From Saccharothrix obliqua (lineage in GTDB: Bacteria > Actinomycetota > Actinomycetes > Mycobacteriales > Pseudonocardiaceae): a stretch of 64,000 nucleotides of DNA. The DNA is taken from positions 62,001 to 126,000 of the forward strand of contig NZ_JAHXGQ010000012.1 in the NCBI RefSeq assembly GCF_019375475.1, in the 5' to 3' direction. Position 1 is the first letter of the stretch. Each line of letters opens with the position of its first letter. The notes under the pieces are model-generated. The model saw only the letters and a list, made by a program, of their open reading frames with translations. It had not been told where the DNA came from and made no database searches. Of this stretch, positions 15,764 to 24,841 are shown one piece after another. A program made the position numbers and the translations under genes.

Positions 15764-18559
15764 TTGCGCTCGGCGATCACTCCGCTGGTGGAACGCGAGT
15801 CGGTGCTGACGGCCGTGGACGACGTGCTCGCGGCGGTCGTCCGGGGTGACGGCGGCTGCCTGGTGGTCGAGGGGCCGCCGGGCATCGGCAAGACGCGGGT
15901 CCTCGCGGCGGCGGTGGACCGCGCCCGCGCCGCCGGTGTCGGTGTCGCGCTCGGCCGGGCGGCCGAGTACGTCGAGCTGCCGCTGGCGCCGCTGCTCGGC
16001 GGCCTGCGCTCCGGCGAGCCGCCGGTGCTCGACGAGGCGCGGGCCGCCGAGCTGGTCCACCTCGGTTCGGTCGAGCACAACCGGTACTGGCTGGTGGAGC
16101 GCCTGACCGAACTGGTCGAGCGCCACGTGCGCCACCGGCCGTTGATGATCGTCCTGGACGACGCCCAGTGGGCCGACGAGCTGACGTTGGCGGCGTTGCG
16201 CGTGATGGTGCCCGCGTTGCGGACGGCACCGGTGCTGTGGTTGATCGCCCGGCGGCCGGCAGGCGCGGGTTCCCCGGTCGGCGACGTCGTCGGGCACCTC
16301 GTCGACGACGGCGCGCGGCGGGTCGAGCTGCACCCGTTGTCCGATGCGGCCGTCGCCGAGGTCGTGCGCGCCTCGCTGGCGGCGGAACCGGACCAGGGGT
16401 TGCTCGACCTCGCGGTGCGCACCGGCAACAACCCGTTCCTGCTGGAGGAGTTGCTGCGGACGCTGCGGGAGGAGGGCCGGGTGCGGATCGCGGACGGCGT
16501 CGCCTCGGCCGTCGCGCCCGGCCTGCCCACCACCTTCCTGACCTCCGTCGCACAGCGGATGCGGTGGCGCTCGGAGTCCTACCGGCGGCTGCTGGAGGCC
16601 GCGGCGGTGCTCGGCAGGCCGTTCACCGTGCACGAGGCCGCAGGGGTGACCGGCCGTCCCTCGGGCGACCTGCTCGGCGTGGTGGAGGAAGCCGTGGACA
16701 GCGGGATGCTGGTGGACGACGACGCCCGGCTGGCGTTCCGGCACGACATCCTCCGCGAGGCGGTCTACGACGGCATCGTCGGTCCGGTCCGCAGCGCCCT
16801 GCACCGCGAGGCGTCGCTGCTGCTGCGCGCGAGCGGTGCGGTCGTGGAGGCCGCCTGCCACCTCGTGCGCAGCGGGACGACCGACGAACGGGCCGTGCCG
16901 CTGCTGCGCGAGGCCGCGCGATCGGTGGCGCACGCCGCGCCCGGTGTCGCGGCCGACATGGTGCTCCAGGCCGTCGACCTGATGGCGGAGACCGACCCGG
17001 CCCGGCCGGTGGCCGCGGCCGAGGCGGTGCGCCTGCTGGCCGCCGCGGGCCGCGTCGTGCGGGCACGTGAGCTGGGCGAGCGGGTGCTGCGCGAGACGCT
17101 GCCCGCCGAGGTGGAGGCAGAGGTGCTGCTCGGCCTCGCCGAAGCGGTGAAGCACGCGGGCCACGAGAGCGTCGTGCTGGAGTACGCGCGCCGCGCGCTG
17201 GACCGCCCGGGCGTGCCCGACCGGGCGCGGGCGCACCTGCACGCGATCCAGGCGCACGGCCACCTCCAGGCCGACGACCTCGTGGGCGCGGACCGGGCGG
17301 GTGGCCGGGCGGCCGAACTCGGCGAGGCGACGGGGGAGCACGCGGCCGTCGTGTTCGGGCTGGCCGCGCAGAGCGTCGGCGCGCAGGCGCGTGGCGACCT
17401 CGGCGCGGCCATCGTGATCGCGACCCGGGCCGTGGACATCGCCGAGCGGTTCGGCGGCGACGCCCGGCACCGGCACCCCCGGCTGTGGCTCGCACCCGCG
17501 CTCGCCGCCGCCGACCGGTTCACCGAGGCGTCGGCGGTGTTCGAGATCGGCCGGCGCGAGGCCGAACGCCTGGGCACCGGCTGGTCGCTGCCGCTGTGGC
17601 ACTACTACCTGGCCGAGCTGCACGTGGCGGAGGGCCGGGTGGCCGACGCGCAGGCGGAGGCCGAAGCCGGGCTGCGGGTGGCCGAGCGGCTGGACATCCG
17701 GGCGATGGCGTCGTCGCTGGAGGCCGTCCTGGCCCGGGCGGCGGTGCGCCGCGACGCGCTGACCGAGGCCCGCGAGCACCTGGGGCGCGTGCGGGCGCTG
17801 GTGGATTCCGGCATCGGCGTGGTGTCGGAGAACCTGCGGTGGACCCGGGCGCTCGTGCTCGACGCGCTGGGCAAGCGGACGGAGGCGTGGCTCGCCGTCC
17901 GCGGGATCGTCGAGAAGCTCGACGAACGGGTCCTGCTGCTGGTCCGGGACCCGGGCGCCGGACCGCAGCTGGTGCGCCTGGCGTTGCGTGCCGGGGGCCG
18001 CCGGCAGGCGGAGGGCGTCGTCGACGCCGTGCGCTCCCTGGCCGCGGACAACCCCGGTGTGGCGTCCTTGACCGGTGCCGCCGCCCACGCGGAGGGCCTG
18101 CTGACCGGCGACCCGGCCGCGTTCGACCTGGCCGTGCGGGCGTACCGGGAGAGCCCCCGGCCGTTCGCGCTCGCCTCGGCGCTGGAGGACGGCGCGCGCG
18201 TCACGCGGGACCGGGACGCGGCGGTGGGGTTCCTCAACGAGGCCCTGGCCCGCTACGCGACCACGGGTGCGCGCCGGGACACCGGGCGGGTCCGGCGGCG
18301 GCTGCGGGGGCTCGGGGTGCGGCCCCTGGCCGCCGCCGCGGGGCGCAGGCCGGCGACCGGCTGGGACAGCCTGACCGAGTCGGAGCTGCGCGTGGTGCGG
18401 CTGGTCGCGGAAGGGCTGACCAACCGCGAGACGGCGGGCAGGCTGTTCCTCTCGCCGCACACCGTGGACAGCCACCTGCGGCACGCGTTCGCCAAGCTCG
18501 GCCTGTCCAGCCGGGTCGAACTCACCCGCCGGGTGCTGGAGCACGACTCGGTGGGCTGA
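15764..18559 (+). CDS. LAL-family (large ATP-binding LuxR) transcriptional regulator
   Basis: This 931-residue regulator has an N-terminal AAA/STAND ATPase module with Walker A GPPGIGKT (about residues 33-42) and Walker B LMIVLDDAQWAD, a long helical repeat middle section and a C-terminal LuxR helix-turn-helix (LTESELRVVRLVAEGLTNRE then LSPHTVDSHLR). LAL proteins are typical cluster-situated activators. The apparent start is a TTG at 15764, with GGGGGTGGG just upstream, an uncommon codon that may limit expression. It is the second regulator in the cluster after the LuxR-type gene at its left edge, and sits between the flavin hydroxylase and the SDR/SRPBCC pair. Confidence 0.9.
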   Translation: MRSAITPLVERESVLTAVDDVLAAVVRGDGGCLVVEGPPGIGKTRVLAAAVDRARAAGVGVALGRAAEYVELPLAPLLGGLRSGEPPVLDEARAAELVHLGSVEHNRYWLVERLTELVERHVRHRPLMIVLDDAQWADELTLAALRVMVPALRTAPVLWLIARRPAGAGSPVGDVVGHLVDDGARRVELHPLSDAAVAEVVRASLAAEPDQGLLDLAVRTGNNPFLLEELLRTLREEGRVRIADGVASAVAPGLPTTFLTSVAQRMRWRSESYRRLLEAAAVLGRPFTVHEAAGVTGRPSGDLLGVVEEAVDSGMLVDDDARLAFRHDILREAVYDGIVGPVRSALHREASLLLRASGAVVEAACHLVRSGTTDERAVPLLREAARSVAHAAPGVAADMVLQAVDLMAETDPARPVAAAEAVRLLAAAGRVVRARELGERVLRETLPAEVEAEVLLGLAEAVKHAGHESVVLEYARRALDRPGVPDRARAHLHAIQAHGHLQADDLVGADRAGGRAAELGEATGEHAAVVFGLAAQSVGAQARGDLGAAIVIATRAVDIAERFGGDARHRHPRLWLAPALAAADRFTEASAVFEIGRREAERLGTGWSLPLWHYYLAELHVAEGRVADAQAEAEAGLRVAERLDIRAMASSLEAVLARAAVRRDALTEAREHLGRVRALVDSGIGVVSENLRWTRALVLDALGKRTEAWLAVRGIVEKLDERVLLLVRDPGAGPQLVRLALRAGGRRQAEGVVDAVRSLAADNPGVASLTGAAAHAEGLLTGDPAAFDLAVRAYRESPRPFALASALEDGARVTRDRDAAVGFLNEALARYATTGARRDTGRVRRRLRGLGVRPLAAAAGRRPATGWDSLTESELRVVRLVAEGLTNRETAGRLFLSPHTVDSHLRHAFAKLGLSSRVELTRRVLEHDSVG

Positions 18560-18563
18560 GGGC

Positions 18564-18605
18564 GGGGTCCTGCCGCGGCCTGGGGGACCACCGCGGCAAG
18601 ACCCC
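18564..18605. terminator. Bidirectional hairpin between LAL and SDR genes
   Basis: The stem GGGGTC-ct-GCCGCGG (18564-18578) pairs with CCGCGGC-aa-GACCCC (18591-18605), leaving a 12-base loop. It lies between two convergent genes, 5 bases after the LAL stop codon. Confidence 0.65.
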
Positions 18606-18614
18606 TGGTCACCG

Positions 18615-19370
18615 CTACGCGGTCACGCCGCCGTCGACGACGACGTCCTGCCCGATCACGTAGGCGGACTGGTCGGACGCGAGCCACAGCACCACGTCGG
18701 CCACCTCTTCCGGCGTGCCGATCCGGCCGCGGGGGATCATCGGCGCGTAGGCGGCGTCCCGCTCCTCGTCGGTCTGGCCCGGTGCCTTGGACAGCTCCGT
18801 CGCGGTCGGGCCAGGGCTGACGGCGTTGATCCGGATGCCGTCGGCGATGTGCTGCCGCGCGGCGGCCCGGGTCAGGACGGCCGCCGCCGCCTTGGCTGCG
18901 CCGTAGACGCCGATGATCGGCATCCGGGTGTGCAGGCCGACGTTCGACGCGTTGTTGACGATCACGCCGCCGCCGTGCTCGCGCATGTAGGCGACTTCGT
19001 GCTTCATCGACCGCCAGACGCCCGCGAAGACGGTGTCGACGATCCGCGCCCACTCCTCCTCGCCCAGGTCCAGCAGGCCGACGCCGCTGACCCCCGCGTT
19101 GTTGAAGGCGATGTCGAGCCCGCCGAAGTGCGTCGCCGCGGTCTCGACCAGGCGGGCGACGTCCGCGTCGCTCCGGACGTCGGCCCGCACCGCGAGCGCC
19201 TTGGCGCCGACCGCCTCCAGCTCCGCGACGGTGCCGGCGAGCTTGCCCCCGTCGCGTCCCGAGACCACGACGGCCGCCCCCTCGCGGCCGAACGCGAGGG
19301 CGGCGGCGCGCCCGATGCCGGAGCCACCCCCGGTGATCAGGACGACCTTGCCGGCGAACCGATCGGACAT
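18615..19370 (-). CDS. Short-chain dehydrogenase/reductase (classical SDR)
   Basis: This 251-residue NAD(P)-dependent oxidoreductase has the cofactor motif TGGGSGIGRA, the structural NNAG, and the catalytic Ser (NNASNVG) and Tyr-x-x-x-Lys (VYGAAKA). The C-terminal VIGQDVVVDGG is typical. The ATG at 19370 has GAGGAGAG 7 bases upstream. It is the second gene of a two-gene unit with the SRPBCC protein (32-bp gap). It probably reduces or oxidises a ring or side-chain carbonyl in the cluster product; the substrate cannot be read from sequence. Confidence 0.93.
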   Translation of the reverse strand: MSDRFAGKVVLITGGGSGIGRAAALAFGREGAAVVVSGRDGGKLAGTVAELEAVGAKALAVRADVRSDADVARLVETAATHFGGLDIAFNNAGVSGVGLLDLGEEEWARIVDTVFAGVWRSMKHEVAYMREHGGGVIVNNASNVGLHTRMPIIGVYGAAKAAAAVLTRAAARQHIADGIRINAVSPGPTATELSKAPGQTDEERDAAYAPMIPRGRIGTPEEVADVVLWLASDQSAYVIGQDVVVDGGVTA

Positions 19371-19402
19371 GTGCGTTCTCTCCTCGTGGTGTGGCGCTGT
19401 GG

Positions 19403-19870
19403 TCAGCGGTGGCCCGACGCGGTGCGGCCGAGCTGGGAAACCGTGGTCTCCGCGGTTTCCCGGACGACACCGGCGAACCGGTCGATGAACTCGTTCTCCG
19501 CGCGCAGCTTCGACACCCGCCCCTCGGACAGGACGTAGGTGAGCGTGAAGCTGTAGCGGCCCTCGGCGTCCGCGATCAGCTCGTTGGTGATCAGCACCAT
19601 CTCGGGGTGGTCGATCACCTCGAACAGGATCCGGCCGCGCTCGCGCTGGGGCGTCACGCGTTCCAGCACGCGGTCGCGGCCCCAGAAGACGACCTCGCGC
19701 AGGAACCCGTCGGCGTACCGCTCGACGACCCGGCACGCGGTGATCGACGGCACGTACTCGACGGGGTTCTCCGCCTTGCTCAGCATCGACTGCCAGATCC
19801 GGTCGAAGCCCGGCTGCCCGCCGCCCTCGTCCACGGGCAACGGGACGGTGTGCGTCAGCGTGACCGTCAC
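19403..19870 (-). CDS. SRPBCC-fold protein of the AtaL/DUF1857 family
   Basis: This 155-residue single-domain protein contains YVPSITACRVVERYADGFLR and RGRILFEVIDHPEMVLITNE, typical of the small AtaL-like START/SRPBCC family that binds hydrophobic ligands. Fungal and bacterial members lie in secondary-metabolite clusters, but their reaction is poorly known. The GTG at 19870 has GAGAGGAG 7 bases upstream. It leads a minus-strand pair with the SDR and diverges from the first FAD oxidase gene. Function as cyclase, isomerase or binding protein is open. Confidence 0.8.
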   Translation of the reverse strand: MTVTLTHTVPLPVDEGGGQPGFDRIWQSMLSKAENPVEYVPSITACRVVERYADGFLREVVFWGRDRVLERVTPQRERGRILFEVIDHPEMVLITNELIADAEGRYSFTLTYVLSEGRVSKLRAENEFIDRFAGVVRETAETTVSQLGRTASGHR

Positions 19871-19942
19871 GGCCGGCTCCTCTCGCGTCGCAGCGGTGTC
19901 GTGCCCAGGGTGGTCCGGCCGGGTGCCGCTGCCATCGCTTGT

Positions 19943-20021
19943 TCACGTGATCTCGCGCAAAGCGAGCCGCGTTCAGCCGATCGGCATCGCGTGAACGCGT
20001 GATGTGTGACTGCACGTGATC
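19943..20021. promoter_or_regulatory. Repeat-rich divergent promoter region between SRPBCC gene and FAD oxidase gene
   Basis: CACGTGATC occurs twice in direct orientation (19944-19952 and 20013-20021), the first as part of the palindrome TCACGTGA. Between them an inverted repeat CGCGTTCA (19968-19975) / TGAACGCG (19992-19999) is separated by 16 bp. This density of repeats in a 233-bp divergent gap suggests operator sites for one of the cluster regulators. Which regulator binds is unknown. Confidence 0.45.
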
Positions 20022-20103
20022 GGAAAACCTGTGCCGTGCCCGGAATGCAGCAACGTGCGTGGACCGCGTTGCCTTGGTGATGACAGTGGGGAGTGGGGGA
20101 TCG

Positions 20104-21714
20104 ATGGAGTCGACGGAACTGCGCGTGGTCGAGCCGGAGGGCGTGGCGGCGAGCGTGGCGGCGGCGGTCCGGGTGAGCGCCGACGAGCCGCGCTACCGCG
20201 ACCTCGTGTCGGGGAACAACCAGCGCTGGCGAGCCCGGCCCCGGTACGTCGAGATCGTCAACGACACCCGCCAGGTGGTCCGGGCGGTCCAGCGCGCGGT
20301 GCGGGAGGGGTCGCGGATCTCGGTCCGCAGCGGCGGGCACTGCTACGAGGACTTCGTCTACCACGCCGAAGCGCAGGTCGTGATCGACCTGTCGGAGATG
20401 CGCGGCGTGTACTTCGACAAGCGGATGAACGCGTTCGCGATCGAGCCCGGCACGACGCTCCTCCAGGCGTACGAGCGGCTCTACCGGACCTGGGGCGTCA
20501 CGATCCCCGGCGGCACGTGCTTCTCCGTCGGCGCGGGCGGGCACATCGTCGGCGGCGGTTACGGGACGCTGTCCCGGAAGCACGGCCTCACCGTCGACCA
20601 CCTGTACGCGGTCGAGGTCGTCGTGGTCGACGACCGGGGCCGTGCCGAGGTGGTCGTCGCGACGCGCGAACCGGACGACCCCAACCGCGAGTTGTGGTGG
20701 GCGCACACCGGTGGCGGTGGCGGGAACTTCGGCATCGTCACGAAATACTGGATGCGGTCACCGGACGCCACCGGCGACGACCCCGCCCGGTTGCTGCCCG
20801 CCCCGCCGGCCGAGATCCTGCTCAACGCCGTCGCGCTGCCCTACGACGCGCTCGGCGAGGCCGAGTTCTCCGCGCTGGTGCGCAACTTCGGCGCCTGGCA
20901 CGAGGCCAACAGCGATCCCGACGAGCCGTACGCGGGGCTCGCCGCGTTCCTGGTCCTGCCGCACCGCTCGGCGGGCGCCGCGCTGGTCGTCGCGCAGTTC
21001 GACGGCACCCGACCGGATTCCGAGGACCTGCTCCGCCGGTTCCTGGAGGACGTCACGGCGGGCATCGACGTCACGCCCGCACCGGTCGACTTCGCGGTGG
21101 GCGAGTTCGGGCCGATGGTGGAGATCGCCACGCCGCAGCGGTACCCCTGGCTCAACGGCACGCGTTACCTGGCGACCAACACGCCCGTGCTGATCAGCCC
21201 GACGCTGCGGGGCGAGCACAAGTCCGCCTACCACCGCCGCGCGCTGACCGACGAGCAGATCGCCGCGCTGCACCGGCACGTGACCGGCGACGCCATCGCC
21301 AACCCCAACGCGATGGCGATGCTGATCTCGTTCGGCGGCCGGGCCAATTCACCCGCGCCGGGCGACACCGCCGTCGCACAGCGCGACTCGGTGTTCAAGG
21401 CGCTGTACCAGTCGTTCTGGGACAAGGAGGAGGACGACGAGGTCAACCTGGCGTGGCTGCGCGCGGTGTACGCCGACGTCTACGCGAAGACCGGCGGCGT
21501 GCCGGTGCCCGACGACGCCACGGACGGCTGCTACGTCAACTACCCGGACACCGACCTCGGCGACCCGCGCCACAACAGGTCCGGCGTGCCCTGGCAGACC
21601 TTGTACTACAAGGAGAACTACCCGCGGCTCCAGCGGGCGAAGGGCCGCTGGGACCCGCACGACGTGTTCCGGCACGGCCAGTCCGTCGAGCTGCCGGATC
21701 GCGCGAACACGTGA
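20104..21714 (+). CDS. Bicovalent FAD-linked oxidase (BBE/AknOx-type), cytoplasmic form
   Basis: This 536-residue protein of the PCMH/berberine-bridge oxidase family has both flavin attachment residues: His79 in SVRSGGHCYED and Cys139 in PGGTCFSVGAGGH. The FAD domain follows (GGGYGTLSRKHG, WWAHTGGGGGNFG) and the C-terminal BBE segment ends near YYKENYPRLQ. Such enzymes oxidise alcohols, lactols or amines with O2, as AknOx and GilR do. The ATG at 20104 has GGGGGA upstream; a longer frame exists without support. No export signal. A close paralogue lies two genes downstream across an MFS exporter. Confidence 0.92.
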   Translation: MESTELRVVEPEGVAASVAAAVRVSADEPRYRDLVSGNNQRWRARPRYVEIVNDTRQVVRAVQRAVREGSRISVRSGGHCYEDFVYHAEAQVVIDLSEMRGVYFDKRMNAFAIEPGTTLLQAYERLYRTWGVTIPGGTCFSVGAGGHIVGGGYGTLSRKHGLTVDHLYAVEVVVVDDRGRAEVVVATREPDDPNRELWWAHTGGGGGNFGIVTKYWMRSPDATGDDPARLLPAPPAEILLNAVALPYDALGEAEFSALVRNFGAWHEANSDPDEPYAGLAAFLVLPHRSAGAALVVAQFDGTRPDSEDLLRRFLEDVTAGIDVTPAPVDFAVGEFGPMVEIATPQRYPWLNGTRYLATNTPVLISPTLRGEHKSAYHRRALTDEQIAALHRHVTGDAIANPNAMAMLISFGGRANSPAPGDTAVAQRDSVFKALYQSFWDKEEDDEVNLAWLRAVYADVYAKTGGVPVPDDATDGCYVNYPDTDLGDPRHNRSGVPWQTLYYKENYPRLQRAKGRWDPHDVFRHGQSVELPDRANT

Positions 21715-21750
21715 TGCCGGGTTCGTCCGGGTGCGACAACCCTGTCCGAG

Positions 21751-23205
21751 GTGGGTACAACGAGTGGTAACGGCGCGCGGCGCGACCCCTGGTCGATCTT
21801 CTGGCTGCTGGTGGTCATCCAGTTCATGGTCATCCTCGACACCGGCATCGTGGCGATAGCGCTGCCGTCGGTGCGGGCGGACCTCGGCTTCTCGCCGGAG
21901 GGCCTGGCCTGGGTGATGGACGGCTACATGCTCGTGCTCGGTGGCCTCGTCCTGCTGGGAGGCCGCGCCGCCGACCTGGTCGGCAGGCGGCGGATGCTGT
22001 TGTGGGGCGTGGTGTTGTTCACCGCGGCTTCGGCCCTGTGCACGGTGGCCGTCGAGCCCTGGATGCTCGTCGCCGGCCGGGTGCTCCAGGGCGTCGGCGC
22101 GGCCATGGCCAGCCCCGCCGCCCTGGCCACGGTCACGGACCTGTTCGAGGACGGGCCGGACCGGACGAAGGCCATGGGGATCTTCGGCGGCGTGGGTGGT
22201 GTCGCCGGACCGGTGGGCGTCCTGCTCGGCGGCCTGCTGGCGGGCGTCGACTGGCGCCTGGTGTTCCTGATCAACCTGCCGATCGGCCTCGTGATCGTGC
22301 TGCTCGGGTTGCGCCTGCTGCCCGCCGTGCGGCCCGTGGTCGGTGGCGGTCTCGACGTGTTCGGCGCGTTCACCGGGACCGTCGGCCTGTCGCTGGTGGT
22401 GTACGCGGCGATCCGGGGCGGCGTCTCCGGGTGGGGCGGCACCGCCGTGCTGGTCTCGCTGGCCGCCGCCGCGGTACTGCTGGTCGCCTTCGTCGTGCGG
22501 CAGCGCACCGCCACGACGCCGTTGCTGCCCCGGGCGTTGTTCCGGGCGCCCGCGCTGGTGCTCGGGGTGGTCGCCTGCGGCCTGGTCGGGTTCGCGCTCT
22601 ACGGCGTGTTCGTGAGCAATTCCGTGCACCTCCAGGACGCGCGCGGCTACGGACCCGTTTCGGCCGCGCTGGTGATGATCCCGCTCGACCTGTGCCTGTT
22701 CCTGGGCACGAACCTCGCGGGCAGGCTGCTCGGTCGCGTCGGCGGGCCGGTCAACCTGCTCCTCACCGGCCTGGTCGTCCAGGCGGTCGGCCTGGTCTGG
22801 TGGGCGACCGCGCTCGACGTGCACGGCAACCTGGTGGTGACCTTCATCCTGCCCGCGGGCGTGGCGAGCGTGGGGCTCGGCCTGGCGATCGTCTCCGTGT
22901 TCGTCATCGCGACGATGGGGACGACCGACGAGGTGGCGGGCGCGACGTCGGGTCTGCTGGTGATGAGCAACCAGGTGATCGGCGCGATCGGCATCGCGGT
23001 GCTGACGACGGTCGTGGCGCTGCGGTCGCGCGACCTGATCGGCGCGGGGGTCGACCGGGCGGCGGCGCTGGGCTCGGCGCAGTCCGCCGCCCTGTACGCG
23101 GCGGTGGGCGCGGTGGTCGTCGCGATCGCGCTGGGTCTGCTGCTCAAGCGGCTGAACCGGGTGACCTCCGCCGCGGCGGAGGAGGGTGACCCCGTCACGG
23201 GGTGA
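21751..23205 (+). CDS. MFS multidrug exporter (DHA2, EmrB/QacA type)
   Basis: This 484-residue protein is very hydrophobic with about 14 predicted membrane segments. It has the DHA2 signatures DTGIVAIALPSV in segment 1, GGRAADLVGRRRM in the first cytoplasmic loop and a motif-C-like GVLLGG in segment 5. Proton-coupled export of the cluster product, and hence self-resistance, is the likely role. It starts at a GTG (21751) with only a weak GAG ribosome site, 36 bp after the first FAD oxidase gene, and is followed after 20 bp by the second oxidase, so the three are probably one operon. Confidence 0.92.
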   Translation: MGTTSGNGARRDPWSIFWLLVVIQFMVILDTGIVAIALPSVRADLGFSPEGLAWVMDGYMLVLGGLVLLGGRAADLVGRRRMLLWGVVLFTAASALCTVAVEPWMLVAGRVLQGVGAAMASPAALATVTDLFEDGPDRTKAMGIFGGVGGVAGPVGVLLGGLLAGVDWRLVFLINLPIGLVIVLLGLRLLPAVRPVVGGGLDVFGAFTGTVGLSLVVYAAIRGGVSGWGGTAVLVSLAAAAVLLVAFVVRQRTATTPLLPRALFRAPALVLGVVACGLVGFALYGVFVSNSVHLQDARGYGPVSAALVMIPLDLCLFLGTNLAGRLLGRVGGPVNLLLTGLVVQAVGLVWWATALDVHGNLVVTFILPAGVASVGLGLAIVSVFVIATMGTTDEVAGATSGLLVMSNQVIGAIGIAVLTTVVALRSRDLIGAGVDRAAALGSAQSAALYAAVGAVVVAIALGLLLKRLNRVTSAAAEEGDPVTG

Positions 23206-23212
23206 GGAACTT

Positions 23213-23222
23213 GGGGGGGGGG
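23213..23222 (+). repeat. Ten-G homopolymer at the ribosome site of the second FAD oxidase
   Basis: An uninterrupted run of ten G residues ends 3 bases before the ATG at 23226 and includes its ribosome-binding site. Such tracts slip during replication and can change translation strength; they are also prone to sequencing error. Confidence 0.8.
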
Positions 23223-23225
23223 ACG

Positions 23226-24812
23226 ATGGGGGAAGCGTTGTCGCGGCGGGGTTTCCTCGCCGGAGCGGCGGTGGCTGCCGGCGTGGTGGCCACCGCCGCT
23301 CCGGCGGCGGCGAGCGCGGGGGAACCGGCCGTCGTGACACCCGGCGACCGGAGGTACGGCGACCTGGTGCGCGGCATGAACCACCGCTGGGTGGCCACGC
23401 CGGACCGCGTCGTGGTGGTCCGCACGCCCGACCAGGTCGTCACCGCCGTGCGCGGGGCGCTGCGCGACCGGCTGCGGCTCTCCGTGCGCAGCGGCGGGCA
23501 CTGCTACGAGGCGTTCGCCGCCGAACCCGGCGTCGGTGTGGTCATCGACGTGTCGGACCTGACCGGCATCCGCCACGACCCGCGCCTGCGCGCGGTGGAG
23601 GTGGAGGCGGGAGCCGTCATGGGCGACGTCTACGCCACGCTGTTCAAGCGCTGGGGCGTCACCCTGCCCGGCGGTTCGTGTTACTCGGTCGGCGCGGGCG
23701 GGCACGTCGCCGGCGGCGGGTACGGCCCGCTGTCCCGGCTGCACGGCCTGGTGGTCGACCACCTGTACGCGGTGGAGGTCGTCGTCGCCGATCACGCGCA
23801 CGGGGTGCGCAAGGTCGTGGCGACGCGGGAACCCGACGACCCGAACCGCGACCTGTGGTGGGCGCACACCGGGGGCGGGGGCGGCAGCTTCGGCATCGTC
23901 ACCAGGTACTGGTTCCGCACCACCGGCGCGAGCGGCGCCGACCCCGCCGACCTGCTGCCACGACCACCGGCGTCGGTGTGGGTCGGCCGGGTCGAGTGGC
24001 CCTGGGCGTCGCTGGGCGAGGACGGCTTCCACCGCCTGCTCGGCAACTACGCGCGCTGGTGCGCCGCCAACGCCGCACCGGGCAACCCGCTCGCGGGTGT
24101 CTTCGCGCGGTTGAACCTGGTGCCCCGGCAGACCGGCCCGTGCACGCTGGCGGTGCAGGTGGACGGCGGCCTGGCCGCGCCGGACCGGGTGATCGACGAC
24201 CTCGTCGCCGCCGTCGGCGACGGTGTCGCCGCGCCGCCGCGGGTGGTCGAGCGGCGGGCATTGCCGTGGCTGCACGGCACCGGGTGGCAGGGCCTGTGGG
24301 CCAACGACACCACCAGCCGCAGCGACTTCAAGTCGAGCTACCTGCGGTCCTGGTACGACGAGACGCAGGTGTCGGCGCTGCACCACCACTTCACGCGACC
24401 CGACTACGGCTACCCGACCGCCAGGGTCTCCATGGCGTCGTACGGCGCGCGCGTCAACGCGGTCGCGCCCGGCGACACGGCCGTCGCGCACCGCGATTCG
24501 GTGCTCAAGCTGCTGTGGGGCGTGGCGTGGACCGACCCGGCCGAGGACGACCGCCACATCGCGTGGCTGCGGGAGTTGTACTCGGACGTGCACGCGGACA
24601 CGGGCGGCGTTCCGGTGCCGAACGACGTGACGGACGGCTGTTTCATCAACTACCCGGACATCGACCTGGGCGACCCGGCGCACAACCGGTCCGCCGTCCC
24701 GTGGCACGACCTCTACTTCAAGGACAACTACCCGCGGTTGCAGCGGGTCAAGGCCAGGTGGGACGCCGCGGACGTGTTCCACCACGCGCAATCCGTCCGG
24801 CTGCCCGGCTGA
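23226..24812 (+). CDS. Exported bicovalent FAD-linked oxidase with Tat signal
   Basis: This 528-residue paralogue of the oxidase at 20104 has an added N-terminal twin-arginine-type signal (SRRGFLAGAAVAAG, then an Ala-rich cleavage region near residue 34). The flavin-linking residues are conserved, with His92 in SVRSGGHCYEA and Cys152 in PGGSCYSVGAGGH, at the same 60-residue spacing as in the paralogue. Folded, flavin-loaded export by Tat fits a covalent flavoprotein. It may finish or oxidise the product outside the cell after MFS export, or generate hydrogen peroxide. The ATG at 23226 follows a ten-G ribosome site. Confidence 0.92.
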   Translation: MGEALSRRGFLAGAAVAAGVVATAAPAAASAGEPAVVTPGDRRYGDLVRGMNHRWVATPDRVVVVRTPDQVVTAVRGALRDRLRLSVRSGGHCYEAFAAEPGVGVVIDVSDLTGIRHDPRLRAVEVEAGAVMGDVYATLFKRWGVTLPGGSCYSVGAGGHVAGGGYGPLSRLHGLVVDHLYAVEVVVADHAHGVRKVVATREPDDPNRDLWWAHTGGGGGSFGIVTRYWFRTTGASGADPADLLPRPPASVWVGRVEWPWASLGEDGFHRLLGNYARWCAANAAPGNPLAGVFARLNLVPRQTGPCTLAVQVDGGLAAPDRVIDDLVAAVGDGVAAPPRVVERRALPWLHGTGWQGLWANDTTSRSDFKSSYLRSWYDETQVSALHHHFTRPDYGYPTARVSMASYGARVNAVAPGDTAVAHRDSVLKLLWGVAWTDPAEDDRHIAWLRELYSDVHADTGGVPVPNDVTDGCFINYPDIDLGDPAHNRSAVPWHDLYFKDNYPRLQRVKARWDAADVFHHAQSVRLPG

Positions 24813-24841
24813 GGCACGCCCGAAGCCCACCGGGAGGGAAC

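Noticed and set aside
21349..23340. A 663-codon minus-strand frame
   Set aside because: It is antisense to the MFS exporter and shows only the His/Gln/Arg-rich composition of antisense frames.
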